Part shown: positions 9,110 through 18,838 of the stretch, piece by piece
Layout: every line of letters begins with the position of its first letter
Position numbering within the stretch: position 1 is the first letter of the stretch
Assembly: GCA_024234975.1 (NCBI GenBank)
Contig: JACKNH010000016.1
Location: 1 to 64,000 of the forward strand
Length of the DNA stretch: 64,000 nt
Source of the DNA: Gammaproteobacteria bacterium
GTDB lineage: Bacteria; Pseudomonadota; Gammaproteobacteria; Ga0077536
Reading direction: 5' to 3'
The notes under the pieces: model-generated
Databases searched by the model: none
Seen by the model: the letters and a program-made list of their open reading frames with translations, nothing else
What the model was told of the DNA's origin: nothing
Translations under genes and position numbers: made by a program

Positions 9110-9946
9110 ATGTCTTTGTCCACCCCGAACTCCAGAAGTCATTCGTATGGGCGCTGGCCGGCCATGATCGCCGGATTGGCTGTTGCGCTCTATGTGGCGG
9201 CCGCCTTGCTGATGTTCGTCGCCCAACGGTCGTTATTGTTCGTCCCCGATACCAGTGACGTGACGCCCTTCGTACACGAACTACCGGGCGCGCAGGCCAT
9301 CGTCCTCACGACCGCCGATGGCGAGCGTTTGAACGCGTGGTGGAAACCGCCGGCCGATGACCATTCGGCTGTTTATCTGTACCTGCACGGCAATGGCGCC
9401 AATCTGGCACGCCGCATAGACCGCTTCCGCACGCTGACTGAAAAAGGCCGCGGGCTGCTGGCGTTGAGCTGGCGTGGCTACGGGGGGTCCTCCGGCAGCC
9501 CTAGCGAGGCCGGCCTGCGACTGGACGCCGACGCGGCGTTCGACTTCGTGGCAAGCCATGTAACGCCTGAACGCATCATTGTATTTGGAGAATCTCTGGG
9601 TACCGGAGTCGCGGTACATCTCGCAGCTTCGCATTCCGTCGGCGCGGTGGTGCTGGATTCACCCTACGCCAGCATCGTCGATATCGCCGCCGACAGGTAT
9701 CCGTGGCTGCCAGTCGACCTGTTGGCGCGTGATCCGTTTCGCAGCATTTCCGAGGCACCGGCGGTCACCGAACCGTTGGTGGCGGTGCATTGCAGTGATG
9801 ACCCGGTGATTCCGCTTGCGCATGCCAGGCGCTTGGTGGCGGCCATCGCCAGTCACGCCAAAACGCTGACCGTTGTCCAAGGCCAGTGTCACGTGCCGGA
9901 CATCCGGCAAGGTCTGCTGCCGCTGCTCGATACCTTGCAGAGGTGA
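9110..9946 (+). CDS. Alpha/beta hydrolase, membrane-anchored, Bem46/ABHD-like
   Basis: The 278-residue product has an N-terminal transmembrane segment (about residues 17-40), so the catalytic domain probably faces the periplasm. Alpha/beta hydrolase features are the HGNGAN oxyanion region, the nucleophile elbow GESLG, an acidic residue in HCSDDPVIP and a late His in GQCH, giving a complete Ser-Asp-His triad. The best relatives are Bem46/ABHD12-13-like hydrolases of unknown substrate. The ATG at 9110 was preferred to the TTG at 9101. The stop lies 3 nt from the stop of the convergent MFS gene. Confidence 0.85.
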   Translation: MSLSTPNSRSHSYGRWPAMIAGLAVALYVAAALLMFVAQRSLLFVPDTSDVTPFVHELPGAQAIVLTTADGERLNAWWKPPADDHSAVYLYLHGNGANLARRIDRFRTLTEKGRGLLALSWRGYGGSSGSPSEAGLRLDADAAFDFVASHVTPERIIVFGESLGTGVAVHLAASHSVGAVVLDSPYASIVDIAADRYPWLPVDLLARDPFRSISEAPAVTEPLVAVHCSDDPVIPLAHARRLVAAIASHAKTLTVVQGQCHVPDIRQGLLPLLDTLQR

Positions 9947-9949
9947 TCG

Positions 9950-11110
9950 TCACTCGCGTCTGGGTTCGCGGGCGATAAAGGCCATCAATAACATCGCGGC
10001 CACGCCCAACCCGGCAACGGCAAGGCTTGCAACACTCAGCGAAACGACTTCCGCCACGATCCCTATGACCAGCGGACCCGCCACCAACCCGCCATCCCCC
10101 AGCATCCGCCAGACGCCGAGAAACTGGCCGCGCTGATTCGCCGGCGCATAGTCCGAGCCGAGGGTCATGATGATGCCTGCGCCGAATCCGTTGCCCAGGC
10201 CGGCGAGCATCGCCAACGCCAGCAGCGAATAGAATCCATTGACCCACGGCAACATGGCAACGCTGATCGAAAGCAACGCGAAACACGGAATCGCGGTGAA
10301 CTTATGGCCCTTGTGATCGATGATGTAACCAGCCGGATACGACATCGCAATTTCAATCACCGAGCTCACCATGAAGGTGAAGCCGATGGTCGCCTCATCC
10401 AACCCGACCAATGCGCCCCAGATAGGAATCAGCAGCTGCCTGCTTGAACGCAGAATAGCCAGGCCCAGCGTGGCCATCCCGGCGGTGGCCAGTGTGTGGC
10501 GGTGCTCGATGACCAGCCGGTAGAGGCCATGCAGCGGGCGGCTGCCAGCCGCGGGCAGCGGTGGCCGTTGATTGGACGCCAGGACAGCAATCAACAACAG
10601 TGAGCCCAACGCCGAGATGCCGGCGACGATGAACGCGACGTCGTAGTCGAATGCCGTCACCAGCAACCCGCCGCCGACCGGCCCCACCAACAGACCTACG
10701 CGCTGTATGCCACCCAACGTGGCCAGGGCTCGCCCTCGATAAGCCAATGGTGCCGCTTCACTGATGTGCGCAAGGCGCGCCGTAAGCCAGGCGCCACTGC
10801 CCGCGCCAAACACCAAGACCAGCATAGCCACCGCCCAGGGTTCATCCACGGTGGAAAGCAACAGCGCGGCGGCCGCCATCGCGGCCAGCGCGCCGCTCAT
10901 CACCGCTTTATCGCCGTAACGGGCCACCAGCAGGCCGGTGGGCACGTTGATCAACATGCTGCCCACACCGCGACACATCGTGAGTGACGCCGCCAGGGCC
11001 GTGCCGCCGTCCAGGGCCAGTGCATAAAGCGGTATCAATACCACCAGGGCCTGCTGGCCGGCGGCGACGAGGAATGACGGCAGGTAGATGGTCAGCCAGA
11101 GGGTTCGCAC
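9950..11110 (-). CDS. MFS transporter
   Basis: The 386-residue hydrophobic protein has about 12 predicted transmembrane helices and a loop 2-3 region of MFS type (LLVARYGDKAVMSG). A second half-repeat has the related YPAGYIIDHKGHK. The substrate is not evident; such compact MFS proteins are often drug or small-molecule exporters. Translation probably starts at the GTG at 11110 (MRTLWLTIYLPSFL). It converges on the alpha/beta hydrolase gene and is divergent from the MFS gene at 11310. Confidence 0.87.
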   Translation of the reverse strand: MRTLWLTIYLPSFLVAAGQQALVVLIPLYALALDGGTALAASLTMCRGVGSMLINVPTGLLVARYGDKAVMSGALAAMAAAALLLSTVDEPWAVAMLVLVFGAGSGAWLTARLAHISEAAPLAYRGRALATLGGIQRVGLLVGPVGGGLLVTAFDYDVAFIVAGISALGSLLLIAVLASNQRPPLPAAGSRPLHGLYRLVIEHRHTLATAGMATLGLAILRSSRQLLIPIWGALVGLDEATIGFTFMVSSVIEIAMSYPAGYIIDHKGHKFTAIPCFALLSISVAMLPWVNGFYSLLALAMLAGLGNGFGAGIIMTLGSDYAPANQRGQFLGVWRMLGDGGLVAGPLVIGIVAEVVSLSVASLAVAGLGVAAMLLMAFIAREPRRE

Positions 11111-11309
11111 AACGGGTTTTCACTTGATCCGGGGGCGCAGTTTACCTTGCGCCTGAGGTCCGGACACGGGCGGGTGCGCGTTTGTCTTCTGACACCGGAA
11201 CAGTAAGCCCCGGGCCAATCCTCTAACGCGCAGCGGCTGTTACAATCACGCGCTCGTCCCGCCAAATTCGCCGGACGGCACCGTAAACGCGTCACTGGAA
11301 GGGGGAACC

Positions 11310-12548
11310 GTGACATCCACGAATCTGAGCAGCAAAACGCCTGGTTACCAGTTCGCGCTGGTCGCTATTCTCAGCATCAATTTCGGCATCGTGTTCTTCG
11401 ACCGGAACGCACTGAATTTTCTGATGCCGTTCGTCCAGCCGGAACTGGGTCTGAACAACAAACAGGTCGGCTTTCTCGCCGCCGCATTGTCGTTTACCTG
11501 GGCACTGGCTGCATTTGGCATCGGCATGTTGTCGGACCGCAGCGGCAGCCGCAAAGGGCTGCTGGTCATCGCAACGGCGTGCTTTTCGCTGTGCTCATTC
11601 CTGAGCGGTATCGCCGCGACCTTTTCAATGCTGCTGGGTGCGCGGCTTCTGATGGGGGTTGCCGAAGGCGGCGTGATGCCCTTGAGCCATTCGCTGATCG
11701 CGGCGCAGGTCTCGTCGGAGCGACGCGGGCTGGCGATGGGCGTAGCGCAGAATTTCGGCTCCAACCTGCTCGGTTCATTCGTCGCGCCGGTGGCATTGGT
11801 TGTGTTCGCCAGTGCCTTCGGCTGGCGGCACGCGTTCTTCCTTGCCGGCGTGCCAGGCATCATTTCGGCAATCATCATGTGGTTCATGATCGATGACTCC
11901 ACGCCCGACAAAGGCAGCGCCAACGCCGGCGAAAAGCTCTCGTTCGGCGAAGCACTGGCCGAACGGAATGTGCTCATCTGCGCGCTGCTGGGCGTGCTGC
12001 TGGTCGGCTATCTCGTCATCTGCTGGGCATTCATGCCGCTGTATCTGACACAGATCCGCGGTGTGGACAGCGCCACCATGGGCTGGCTGATGGGTACGCT
12101 GGGCATCTCCGCAACAATCGGCTCATTCGCCATTTCCGGCCTTTCCGATGTATTGGGACGAAAGCCGGTAATGATCGCCATGCCATTGATTGGCATCATC
12201 CTGCCGCTGGGCGCTTTGTATTTCCATGGACCGGACTGGATGCTGTACGTCATCTTCTTTGTCGGCTGGGGCGTCAACGGCATATTCCCGCTGTTCATGG
12301 GAACTGTACCGAGTGAATCCGTCGGCCAGGCCCACCTGGCAACCGTGCTGGGCATCTGCATGGGCGCGCCGGAAGTTTTAGGCGGCGTGTTTGGACCATC
12401 TATCGCCGGTATCCTTGCTGACAACTACAGCCTGGCCGCACCGCTCTGGTTGATGCTGGGCCTGACATTGGTGGCGGCGGTGCTTGCCACGGGTCTGCGC
12501 GAAACTGCGCCGCGCATCGTCGGCGCCGCGAACTCCGCGCCCGCATGA
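11310..12548 (+). CDS. MFS transporter, anion:cation symporter (ACS)-like
   Basis: The 412-residue product has 12 likely helices. N-terminal features (NFGIVFFDRNALNFLMPF) and the loop GMLSDRSGSRKG followed by GVAEGGVMP resemble ACS-family sugar-acid/hexuronate symporters, suggesting uptake of an organic anion. The start is GTG after a strong GGAAGGGGGAACC site. It lies 53 nt upstream of the cytochrome b gene. A TACAAT box at 11241-11246 could be the -10 element, but no good -35 is seen. Confidence 0.87.
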   Translation: MTSTNLSSKTPGYQFALVAILSINFGIVFFDRNALNFLMPFVQPELGLNNKQVGFLAAALSFTWALAAFGIGMLSDRSGSRKGLLVIATACFSLCSFLSGIAATFSMLLGARLLMGVAEGGVMPLSHSLIAAQVSSERRGLAMGVAQNFGSNLLGSFVAPVALVVFASAFGWRHAFFLAGVPGIISAIIMWFMIDDSTPDKGSANAGEKLSFGEALAERNVLICALLGVLLVGYLVICWAFMPLYLTQIRGVDSATMGWLMGTLGISATIGSFAISGLSDVLGRKPVMIAMPLIGIILPLGALYFHGPDWMLYVIFFVGWGVNGIFPLFMGTVPSESVGQAHLATVLGICMGAPEVLGGVFGPSIAGILADNYSLAAPLWLMLGLTLVAAVLATGLRETAPRIVGAANSAPA

Positions 12549-12601
12549 GCATCATTAGTGATGCTTGAAAACGATTTCAATAAACCTGGAGTGCATCTGT
12601 A

Positions 12602-13297
12602 ATGTCTGAACAAAAACGGCTGGTCTGGGATATCCCCCTGCGCCTGTTCCACTGGTTACTGGTCTTCAGCATCGCCGGCTCATATTACTCGGCGCAGCCC
12701 GGCTCGCCGATCATGCAGTGGCATCTGTGGCTCGGCTATTGGACCATCGGTCTGGTCCTGTTCCGTATCATCTGGGGCCTGGTCGGCCCACGCCACGCAC
12801 GTTTCTCCCATTTCCTGCCGACGCCCGGCCGCTTGTTTGCCTACATCCGCGGCATTTTTGACGGCACCGGGGGCCAGACCGTCGGCCATAATCCGCTGGG
12901 CAGCCTGATGGTCATCGTGATGCTGATACTGGTGGGTGTGCAGGCGGGTACCGGAATGTTCGCCACCGAAGACATCATCTGGACCGGACCGTACTTCCCC
13001 GCTGTCAGCAGCGACATGGCCGACAAGCTCACCGGCTGGCATCACCTGAATTTCGACTTCATCATGGTTGTCGTCGGTGTTCACATCGCGGCCATTCTGT
13101 TCTATCTGCTGGTGAAGAAGCAGAACCTGGTGCGGCCCATGATCACCGGTAAGAAAGACGCCGCTGTCGTCCCCGAATCAGAAGAAATCAAAAGCTCGCA
13201 ACTGCTTAAGGCCGTTGTCGTGATCGCCATCTGCGCACTGGCGGTGTACCTGATTCTGCATTTCGCGCCGCCACCGGCTGAAGAGTATTACTACTGA
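12602..13297 (+). CDS. Cytochrome b561-type membrane cytochrome
   Basis: The 231-residue product has four central transmembrane helices with histidines suited to bis-His heme b ligation (LRLFHWLL, MQWHLWLGYW, GWHHLNFDF, GVHIAAIL). The sequence begins WDIPLRLFHW, typical of the cytochrome b561/Ni-Fe-hydrogenase cytochrome b fold. A fifth C-terminal helix is followed by a PPPAEEYYY tail. It probably passes electrons between the quinone pool and a periplasmic c-type cytochrome. The convergent cytochrome c' gene at 13508-13990 is the obvious partner, since b561/c' pairs are common in proteobacteria. Confidence 0.9.
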   Translation: MSEQKRLVWDIPLRLFHWLLVFSIAGSYYSAQPGSPIMQWHLWLGYWTIGLVLFRIIWGLVGPRHARFSHFLPTPGRLFAYIRGIFDGTGGQTVGHNPLGSLMVIVMLILVGVQAGTGMFATEDIIWTGPYFPAVSSDMADKLTGWHHLNFDFIMVVVGVHIAAILFYLLVKKQNLVRPMITGKKDAAVVPESEEIKSSQLLKAVVVIAICALAVYLILHFAPPPAEEYYY

Positions 13298-13310
13298 GCA
13301 CTGACTGCGT

Positions 13311-13340
13311 ATGTGGATCGGCAATGAGGCCGGTCCACAT
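13311..13340. terminator. Stem-loop after the cytochrome b gene
   Basis: ATGTGGATCGGC and GGCCGGTCCACAT form a stem of about 12 bp around a 5-nt loop, 14 nt past the cytochrome b stop. There is no T-run, so it is a terminator-like or transcript-stabilising hairpin. Confidence 0.4.
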
Positions 13341-13415
13341 GCGGGCGGGGTATGCCCTATCTCTGATACCACCGCCGGCTCAGCGCCAAAGCGGTTAACC
13401 CGCGTCTCTCGGAAA

Positions 13416-13445
13416 CAAAAAAAGGGCGGACCCTAAGGTCCGCCC
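13416..13445 (-). terminator. Rho-independent terminator of cytochrome c'
   Basis: A perfect 9-bp stem GGGCGGACC/GGTCCGCCC with a 4-nt loop is followed on the minus strand by seven T residues. It lies about 60 nt past the stop of the cytochrome c' gene. Confidence 0.85.
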
Positions 13446-13507
13446 TCTCATCATGGTGCTGGAATTCGCCCGGCGTACCGGGCGGATTTTCCTGCTACGC
13501 GAAACGC

Positions 13508-13990
13508 TTAGTGTTCCGCGCGGTAGTCGTCGTGGCAGGAACCACAAGCCTTGCCAACGCCACCGATAGCTTTCACCGTCTCACCCTGGTCACCGGTTGC
13601 AGCGACCGTGGCCAGTGCAGTTGCGGCATTGGCGAGATCCATGGCTTTGCCATGGAACGCATCCTTGGACTTCCAGATGCCCGGCAATGACTCGGTCTTC
13701 AGATCCGCGAAAGCCGTGGTGTCCGGACCGTACAGGTCGTCAATCATTGCGGCCAGCTGCGCAATGCGCTCGGCCCGAACCTTGACGACCGCAGCGTCAA
13801 ACGGAACCCGATTACGGGCCATACCGCCCAACGGCCCCATGTTCCATGCCAACAGCTTGAACGCAGCCTGGCGTTGATCAACCGCCGTTTGTGCCTGCTG
13901 CTCCGGTGTCGGTGGAGCGTTCTGGGCAATAGCGGACGCGACAACCAGTGAACATGCAGCTGCCAAACCAATGCGAACGATTCGTTTCAT
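13508..13990 (-). CDS. Cytochrome c' (class II, periplasmic)
   Basis: The 160-residue product has a signal peptide (residues about 1-22, ending ASAIAQ). A helical body follows, and the heme motif CGSCH sits at residues 149-153, close to the C-terminus and followed by DDYR, as in class II cytochromes c'. These form four-helix bundles that bind NO or CO, or transfer electrons. The start at 13990 was chosen because AAGGA lies 3-4 nt upstream and the signal begins there. It converges with the cytochrome b561 gene. Confidence 0.93.
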   Translation of the reverse strand: MKRIVRIGLAAACSLVVASAIAQNAPPTPEQQAQTAVDQRQAAFKLLAWNMGPLGGMARNRVPFDAAVVKVRAERIAQLAAMIDDLYGPDTTAFADLKTESLPGIWKSKDAFHGKAMDLANAATALATVAATGDQGETVKAIGGVGKACGSCHDDYRAEH

Positions 13991-14175
13991 TATCCTTAAC
14001 TCCCAAGCGTTAGTAGCGGTCAATTAATCCGCGCGTATTCTAGACCAGATTCTCCGGTGAGCGTTCCCCGGTGGTGGGGAAAATCCCGCAGCTGGGCTCC
14101 AAGTGTAAAATATCCTGCGACAAATTCGGAAACTACGTAATGTCAGGCCCGCTGCCTATCCATTACAGTTTTTGG

Positions 14176-15093
14176 ATGAAACGCAGAAATTTCCTCCTCT
14201 CGATGGCCGGCTCCACGCTCGGCCTGACCATGGCCGGCCGTGGCGTCGCGCAATCCGGCGTCGTACCGCTGAATATCTCTGAAATTGCCCCCGGTATCCA
14301 CCTCATCAGGAACGCCGGCGCCAACATAGTAGCTGCAACAACACCTGAAGGCTGGACAGTGGTCGATAGTGGTGCATCTGCCGCCGCGTCAATGGTGTCC
14401 GCGGCATTGCGCGAGCGCGCTGCCACGCCTGTTCAGGTTTTGTTCAACACCGCCTGGCGCGAAACCCATACCGGCGGTAATGAAGCGTTGGGGGGACAGG
14501 ACATCCGCATTCTCGCCCACGAGAACACGCGGTTGTGGATGGGGGCCGACTTCGAAATTGCATGGGAAGACCGCACACATCTACCGCGCCCGCACAGCGC
14601 TCAGCCGAATGAAACCTTTTACACCGGCGGAGACATCGATGTAGGTGGCTTGAAGGTGCGGTACGACTACCTCCCGCAGGCGCACAGCGACGGCGACATT
14701 TACGTCCATATGCCGGACCACAATGTGCTGGTCGTCGGTGAGCTGCTTGGCGTGGATAGCTATCCAGTTTGTGATTACGTCACGGCCGGCTGGATTGGCG
14801 GCATGTTGCAGGCGAATAAGAACCTGCTGGAACTGACGGATAACGATACGAAGGTCATTGCCGCATATGGTGCTGTCCATGCACGAGCCACCCTGCAGGC
14901 ACATGCGACCATGCTGGAAGCCGTCTTCCAGGCGGTGACCGATACGTACCGCAGCGGCCAGAGTCTGCAGGAATTCATCGCCAGCCGTCCCACCCGGGAT
15001 TTCGATGATCGATATGGCAATCCCGAGTTGTTCCTCACGCTCGTATACCGGGGCGCCTACGGGCACGTCCGCGAGTTGGGACGAATCGTTTAG
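14176..15093 (+). CDS. Exported metallo-beta-lactamase-fold protein with eroded metal motif
   Basis: The product is about 305 residues with a twin-arginine-like leader (MKRRNFLLSMAG, hydrophobic to about residue 25). The body follows the MBL-fold plan: VDSGASAAA, a strand VQVLFNT, then TGGNEALG, later AHSDGDIYVHMP and VVGELLG. The position normally occupied by HxHxDH reads AWRETH, so the first two His and the Asp are absent. The second-half AHSDGD block is kept. It may therefore be inactive or have changed its metal site. The gene ends 12 nt before the second DUF1592 gene, which has its own AGGAG site, so it is probably the first gene of triad 2. An in-frame ATG at 14140 is an alternative start. 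Confidence 0.8.
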   Translation: MKRRNFLLSMAGSTLGLTMAGRGVAQSGVVPLNISEIAPGIHLIRNAGANIVAATTPEGWTVVDSGASAAASMVSAALRERAATPVQVLFNTAWRETHTGGNEALGGQDIRILAHENTRLWMGADFEIAWEDRTHLPRPHSAQPNETFYTGGDIDVGGLKVRYDYLPQAHSDGDIYVHMPDHNVLVVGELLGVDSYPVCDYVTAGWIGGMLQANKNLLELTDNDTKVIAAYGAVHARATLQAHATMLEAVFQAVTDTYRSGQSLQEFIASRPTRDFDDRYGNPELFLTLVYRGAYGHVRELGRIV

Positions 15094-15105
15094 CAGGAGA
15101 AAGAG

Positions 15106-17517
15106 ATGCGTCGTAGATTTCCCAAGATGCTGGCGGGCGGCTTCAGCTTGCTGGCCGCGGCCCAGAACCCGGCCGGCGCCATGTCCACCGATGAACAACG
15201 CTCTTTGCTCGATGAGTACTGTGTGCAATGCCACAATTTCGAAGACTGGGCAGGTGGCGTCGCGTTCGATGTCATGGAGCTCGAGCAGATAGCCAAGGAT
15301 GCAAAGATCTGGGAAGAAGCCGTACGGAGAATGCGCGCCGGCATGATGCCGCCGGTCGGCGAAGCGCGGCCGGATGAAAAAGTGCTGGACGCCATGGTCG
15401 TGTCGCTGGAAACAACCCTGGACGATCATGCCGCCGCGCATCCCAACCCCGGCCACATCGCTCTGCACCGGTTGAACCGACAGGAATACGCGAACGCCGT
15501 TGCTGACCTGCTGAGCGTGACGGTCGATCCGTCGGCCATGTTGCCCAAGGACGACATCAGCGACGGCTTTGACAACGTCGCCGCGGTGCTGAAGGTTTCA
15601 CCTTCGTTCATGGAGCAGTACATCTCCGCGGCGCAGACCGTCAGTTCGCTGGCCATCGGCAATGCTTCGGCCCGCAACGAAACCGCCACTTATCGTGTTC
15701 CCCCCGGCACTGATCAACGCTCGCATATCGAAGGGTTGCCGCTGGGCACGCGCGGCGGCATGTTGATCGAGCATCAGTTCCCGGTCGATGGCGAATACCG
15801 TTTCAGTATTGGCGGTCTGGTGTCAGCTGGTTATCTGCTCGGCCTCGAGTACAACCATACCGTCGTCATGACATTGGACGGCCGCCCGGTGTTCAGGGCG
15901 GATGTCGGTGGTGAGGACGATCTGAAAACCATCGATCAAGGCCAGGCGGCAGCGGTCAAGGCGGTCGGCGCGAAATTCACTGACATCCCGGTGCAGGTTA
16001 CAGCCGGTCCGCACAAGGTCGGCGTGACCTTCATCGCCCGCAGCTTCGTCGAATCCGATGACACGCTGTCTGCCCTGCAACCGGGTTCCAGCATGGACCG
16101 CATCGCCCGCGTGTCGCGAATGGATATCACGGGGCCTTTCAATGCGGCCGGCATCAGCAGCACGCCCAGCCGCGACAGGATTTTCGTCTGCCAACCGGCC
16201 GATGCCAGCGAGGAAGAGGCCTGCGCCGAGGAGATACTTTCAAGTCTGGCGCGCAGAGCATTCCGGCGGCCCGTTACCGCGAAGGATCTCGCCGCGCCGT
16301 TGAAATTCTTCCGCAACGGTCGTGCTGCCGGCGGCAGTTTCGATGCCGGCATCCAGAACGGTTTGCTGGCGATACTGGCGAGCCCGAAATTCCTCTATCG
16401 AGCGGAAATTCCGCCTGCCGATGCCAGACCTGGTGACACCTACACCATCAGCGACGTGGAACTGGCATCGCGCCTCTCGTTCTTCCTCTGGAGCAGGCTG
16501 CCGGACGACGAACTGCTGGCGCTGGCCGAAGCAGGCAGGCTCAGCGACCCGAAGGTGCTCGACGCGCAAATCGATCGCATGCTCGCCGATCCGCGGGCGC
16601 AATCATTGGCAACCAATTTTGCGTTCCAATGGTTGCAGGTACGAAAGCTCAACGACATCGACCCGGACGCCAACCTGTTCCCGGAATGGCTGGGCGACCT
16701 GCGCGATGACTTCAAAACCGAAATTGCGCTGTTCGTCGGTAGCATTATCGAAGGCGACCGTCCGGTCACTGACCTGATGAATGCTGATTACACCTTCGTC
16801 AACGAACGGCTGGCACTGCATTACGACATCAAGGGCGTGCGCGGCGATCAATTCCGTCGGGTGACATTGACCGACCCCAATCGCTTCGGACTGCTCGGTA
16901 AAGGCAGTGTCCTGCTGGTCACTTCGTATCCGAACCGAACCTCGCCGGTATTGCGCGGCGCCTTTGTGCTCGAAAACATCATCGGTTCGCAACCACCAAC
17001 CCCACCGCCGAATGTCGACGCACTGCCGGAAACCGTGGATGGCGGCGTTGCGCTGACAGTCCGGGACCGCATGGTGAAACATCGCGAGAATCCCGGCTGC
17101 TTTTCCTGCCATGCCCTGCTGGATCCGCTCGGGCTGGCGCTTGAGAACTACAACGTGGTCGGCGAATGGCGCAGCAAGGATCGCGACGCCGGCCAGGTGA
17201 TCGATGCGTCCGGCGTACTTCCGGACGGCCAGCCGATAACCAGCCCGGCCACGCTGCGTGAGGCCATCATGGCCGAACCGGCGCATTTCGTGCAGGCGCT
17301 GACCGAGAAGCTGATGACCTATGCGCTGGGACGCGGCGTGGAATATTACGACATGCCTGTTCTGCGTCGAGTCGTTCGCAACGCCGAGCAGGACGATTAC
17401 CGGTTCTCCGCCATCGTCAAAGGGATTATTACGAGCACGCCGTTCACCCAACGTATGGTGGCAGTGCCCGAACTGCAGACGGCCGACGCCACACCATTGC
17501 CGAAAGGGGCGAACTGA
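15106..17517 (+). CDS. DUF1592-type multidomain protein with two heme-c motifs (triad 2)
   Basis: The 803-residue product is a paralogue of the one at 3314-5791. It has a signal peptide (about 1-25), CVQCH near residue 39, DUF1587 (LHRLNRQEYANAVADLL), DUF1595, DUF1592 (ASRLSFFLWSRLPDDELL), DUF1588 with CFSCH and a proline-rich segment (QPPTPPPNVD), and DUF1585 (LMTYALGRGVEYYDMP). All five DUF blocks and both heme motifs are retained, so neither copy looks degraded. AGGAGAAAGAG precedes the ATG. The stop is followed at once by the DUF1552 gene (TGA-G-ATG), which indicates tight translational coupling. Probable periplasmic redox protein of unknown substrate. Confidence 0.9.
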   Translation: MRRRFPKMLAGGFSLLAAAQNPAGAMSTDEQRSLLDEYCVQCHNFEDWAGGVAFDVMELEQIAKDAKIWEEAVRRMRAGMMPPVGEARPDEKVLDAMVVSLETTLDDHAAAHPNPGHIALHRLNRQEYANAVADLLSVTVDPSAMLPKDDISDGFDNVAAVLKVSPSFMEQYISAAQTVSSLAIGNASARNETATYRVPPGTDQRSHIEGLPLGTRGGMLIEHQFPVDGEYRFSIGGLVSAGYLLGLEYNHTVVMTLDGRPVFRADVGGEDDLKTIDQGQAAAVKAVGAKFTDIPVQVTAGPHKVGVTFIARSFVESDDTLSALQPGSSMDRIARVSRMDITGPFNAAGISSTPSRDRIFVCQPADASEEEACAEEILSSLARRAFRRPVTAKDLAAPLKFFRNGRAAGGSFDAGIQNGLLAILASPKFLYRAEIPPADARPGDTYTISDVELASRLSFFLWSRLPDDELLALAEAGRLSDPKVLDAQIDRMLADPRAQSLATNFAFQWLQVRKLNDIDPDANLFPEWLGDLRDDFKTEIALFVGSIIEGDRPVTDLMNADYTFVNERLALHYDIKGVRGDQFRRVTLTDPNRFGLLGKGSVLLVTSYPNRTSPVLRGAFVLENIIGSQPPTPPPNVDALPETVDGGVALTVRDRMVKHRENPGCFSCHALLDPLGLALENYNVVGEWRSKDRDAGQVIDASGVLPDGQPITSPATLREAIMAEPAHFVQALTEKLMTYALGRGVEYYDMPVLRRVVRNAEQDDYRFSAIVKGIITSTPFTQRMVAVPELQTADATPLPKGAN

Positions 17518-17518
17518 G

Positions 17519-18835
17519 ATGTTCATAACCAGAAAATTCCTGCCTCGCCGTACCTTCCTGCGCGGCCTGGGCGCGACCGTTGCTCTGCCGCTGCTGGACG
17601 CAATGATTCCAGCTGGAACCGCACTGGCGCAAACAGCGGCGGCCGCCAGGCCGCGGCTGGCATTCGTCTACTTTCCGCACGGCGCGGTGATGGAGCAATG
17701 GACACCGGATACCACCGGTCGCGACTTCGAGTTGAAACCGATTCTGGCCCCGCTCTCCAACTACAAGGATCGCATGACCATCATCAGTGGCCTGGGCAAC
17801 AAGAATGCCGACGGCCCGGTCCATGCGATCACGCCCGGCACCTGGTTGAGTTCAGTGCAACCACGCGTCAGTCACGATCCGTACGGCGGCATTACCGTGG
17901 ACCAGTATGCCGCGCAGTACATCGGCCAGGATACGCCAATGCCGTCGCTGGAACTCGCAACCGAGGAAGCCGGCGGTGGCGGAGTCTGCGACCGCAACTA
18001 CGGTTGCAGCTACGGCGCGACGATTTCATTTCGCACGCCATCTACGCCGTTACCGATGGAATACAACCCGCGTAAGGTTTTCCAGCGTTTGTTCGGCCAA
18101 GGCGACAGCGAGGCGGAACGCAAGGCACTTGCCAATCAGTACGCCAGCGTACTTGATCTGGTCACCGAGGAAGCACGTGAATTGCAGCGTTCGCTGGGTG
18201 CATCTGACCGCGCGATGGTGGACGACTACCTGGATACAGTGCGTGAGTTGGAACGGCGCGTGCAGAAGATGGAATCGAGAGATCTGTCCAATCTGCAGCT
18301 ACCCGAACCGCCGCAAGGCATTCCGAATCAGTTCGACGAGCATCTGAACCTGATGTTCGACCTCATGGCGCTGGCTTTCCAGGCCAACATGACGCGCATT
18401 GCTTCGTTGATGATGGCGGCGGAAGTCAGCAACATGACGTACAACCACATCGGCGTGCCTGACGCCTTTCACCCGCTATCGCATCACCAGAATAATCGCG
18501 ACAAGATTGAACGGCTGGCGAAGGTCCAGGTGTATCACTCGCAGGTATTTTCGAAGTTCCTCGACAAACTGGCCAGCCTGCCGGACGGCGACGGCACCAT
18601 GCTTGATAACACGCTGCTGATGTACGGCAGCAACATGAGCAACAGCAACCTGCACAACCATTTCCCGCTGCCGCTGACGTTGTTCGGTGGCTGCTGTGGC
18701 TCGGTCAAGGGCGGACAGCATCTGCGGTACCCCGACCAGACGCCCATGGGTAACCTGTTGCTGACCGTCCTGCTGCGCGCCGGCGTACCGGCTGAATCCT
18801 TCGGTGACAGCAACGGCGAACTGACGGAGGTCTGA
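17519..18835 (+). CDS. Tat-exported DUF1552 (HXXSHH) protein (triad 2)
   Basis: The 438-residue product has a twin-arginine leader (PRRTFLRGLGATVALPLLD) and the family motif HPLSHH at residues 318-323. The C-terminal LPDGDGTMLDNTLLMYGSN block matches its paralogue at 5883-7226. The ATG starts one base after the preceding stop and the next gene begins 3 nt after its own stop, so the operon is compact. The long frame upstream to 17321 only overlaps the cytochrome gene and is not used. Fold and activity are as for the first copy: possibly alkaline-phosphatase-like, unproven. Confidence 0.9.
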   Translation: MFITRKFLPRRTFLRGLGATVALPLLDAMIPAGTALAQTAAAARPRLAFVYFPHGAVMEQWTPDTTGRDFELKPILAPLSNYKDRMTIISGLGNKNADGPVHAITPGTWLSSVQPRVSHDPYGGITVDQYAAQYIGQDTPMPSLELATEEAGGGGVCDRNYGCSYGATISFRTPSTPLPMEYNPRKVFQRLFGQGDSEAERKALANQYASVLDLVTEEARELQRSLGASDRAMVDDYLDTVRELERRVQKMESRDLSNLQLPEPPQGIPNQFDEHLNLMFDLMALAFQANMTRIASLMMAAEVSNMTYNHIGVPDAFHPLSHHQNNRDKIERLAKVQVYHSQVFSKFLDKLASLPDGDGTMLDNTLLMYGSNMSNSNLHNHFPLPLTLFGGCCGSVKGGQHLRYPDQTPMGNLLLTVLLRAGVPAESFGDSNGELTEV

Positions 18836-18838
18836 ACG

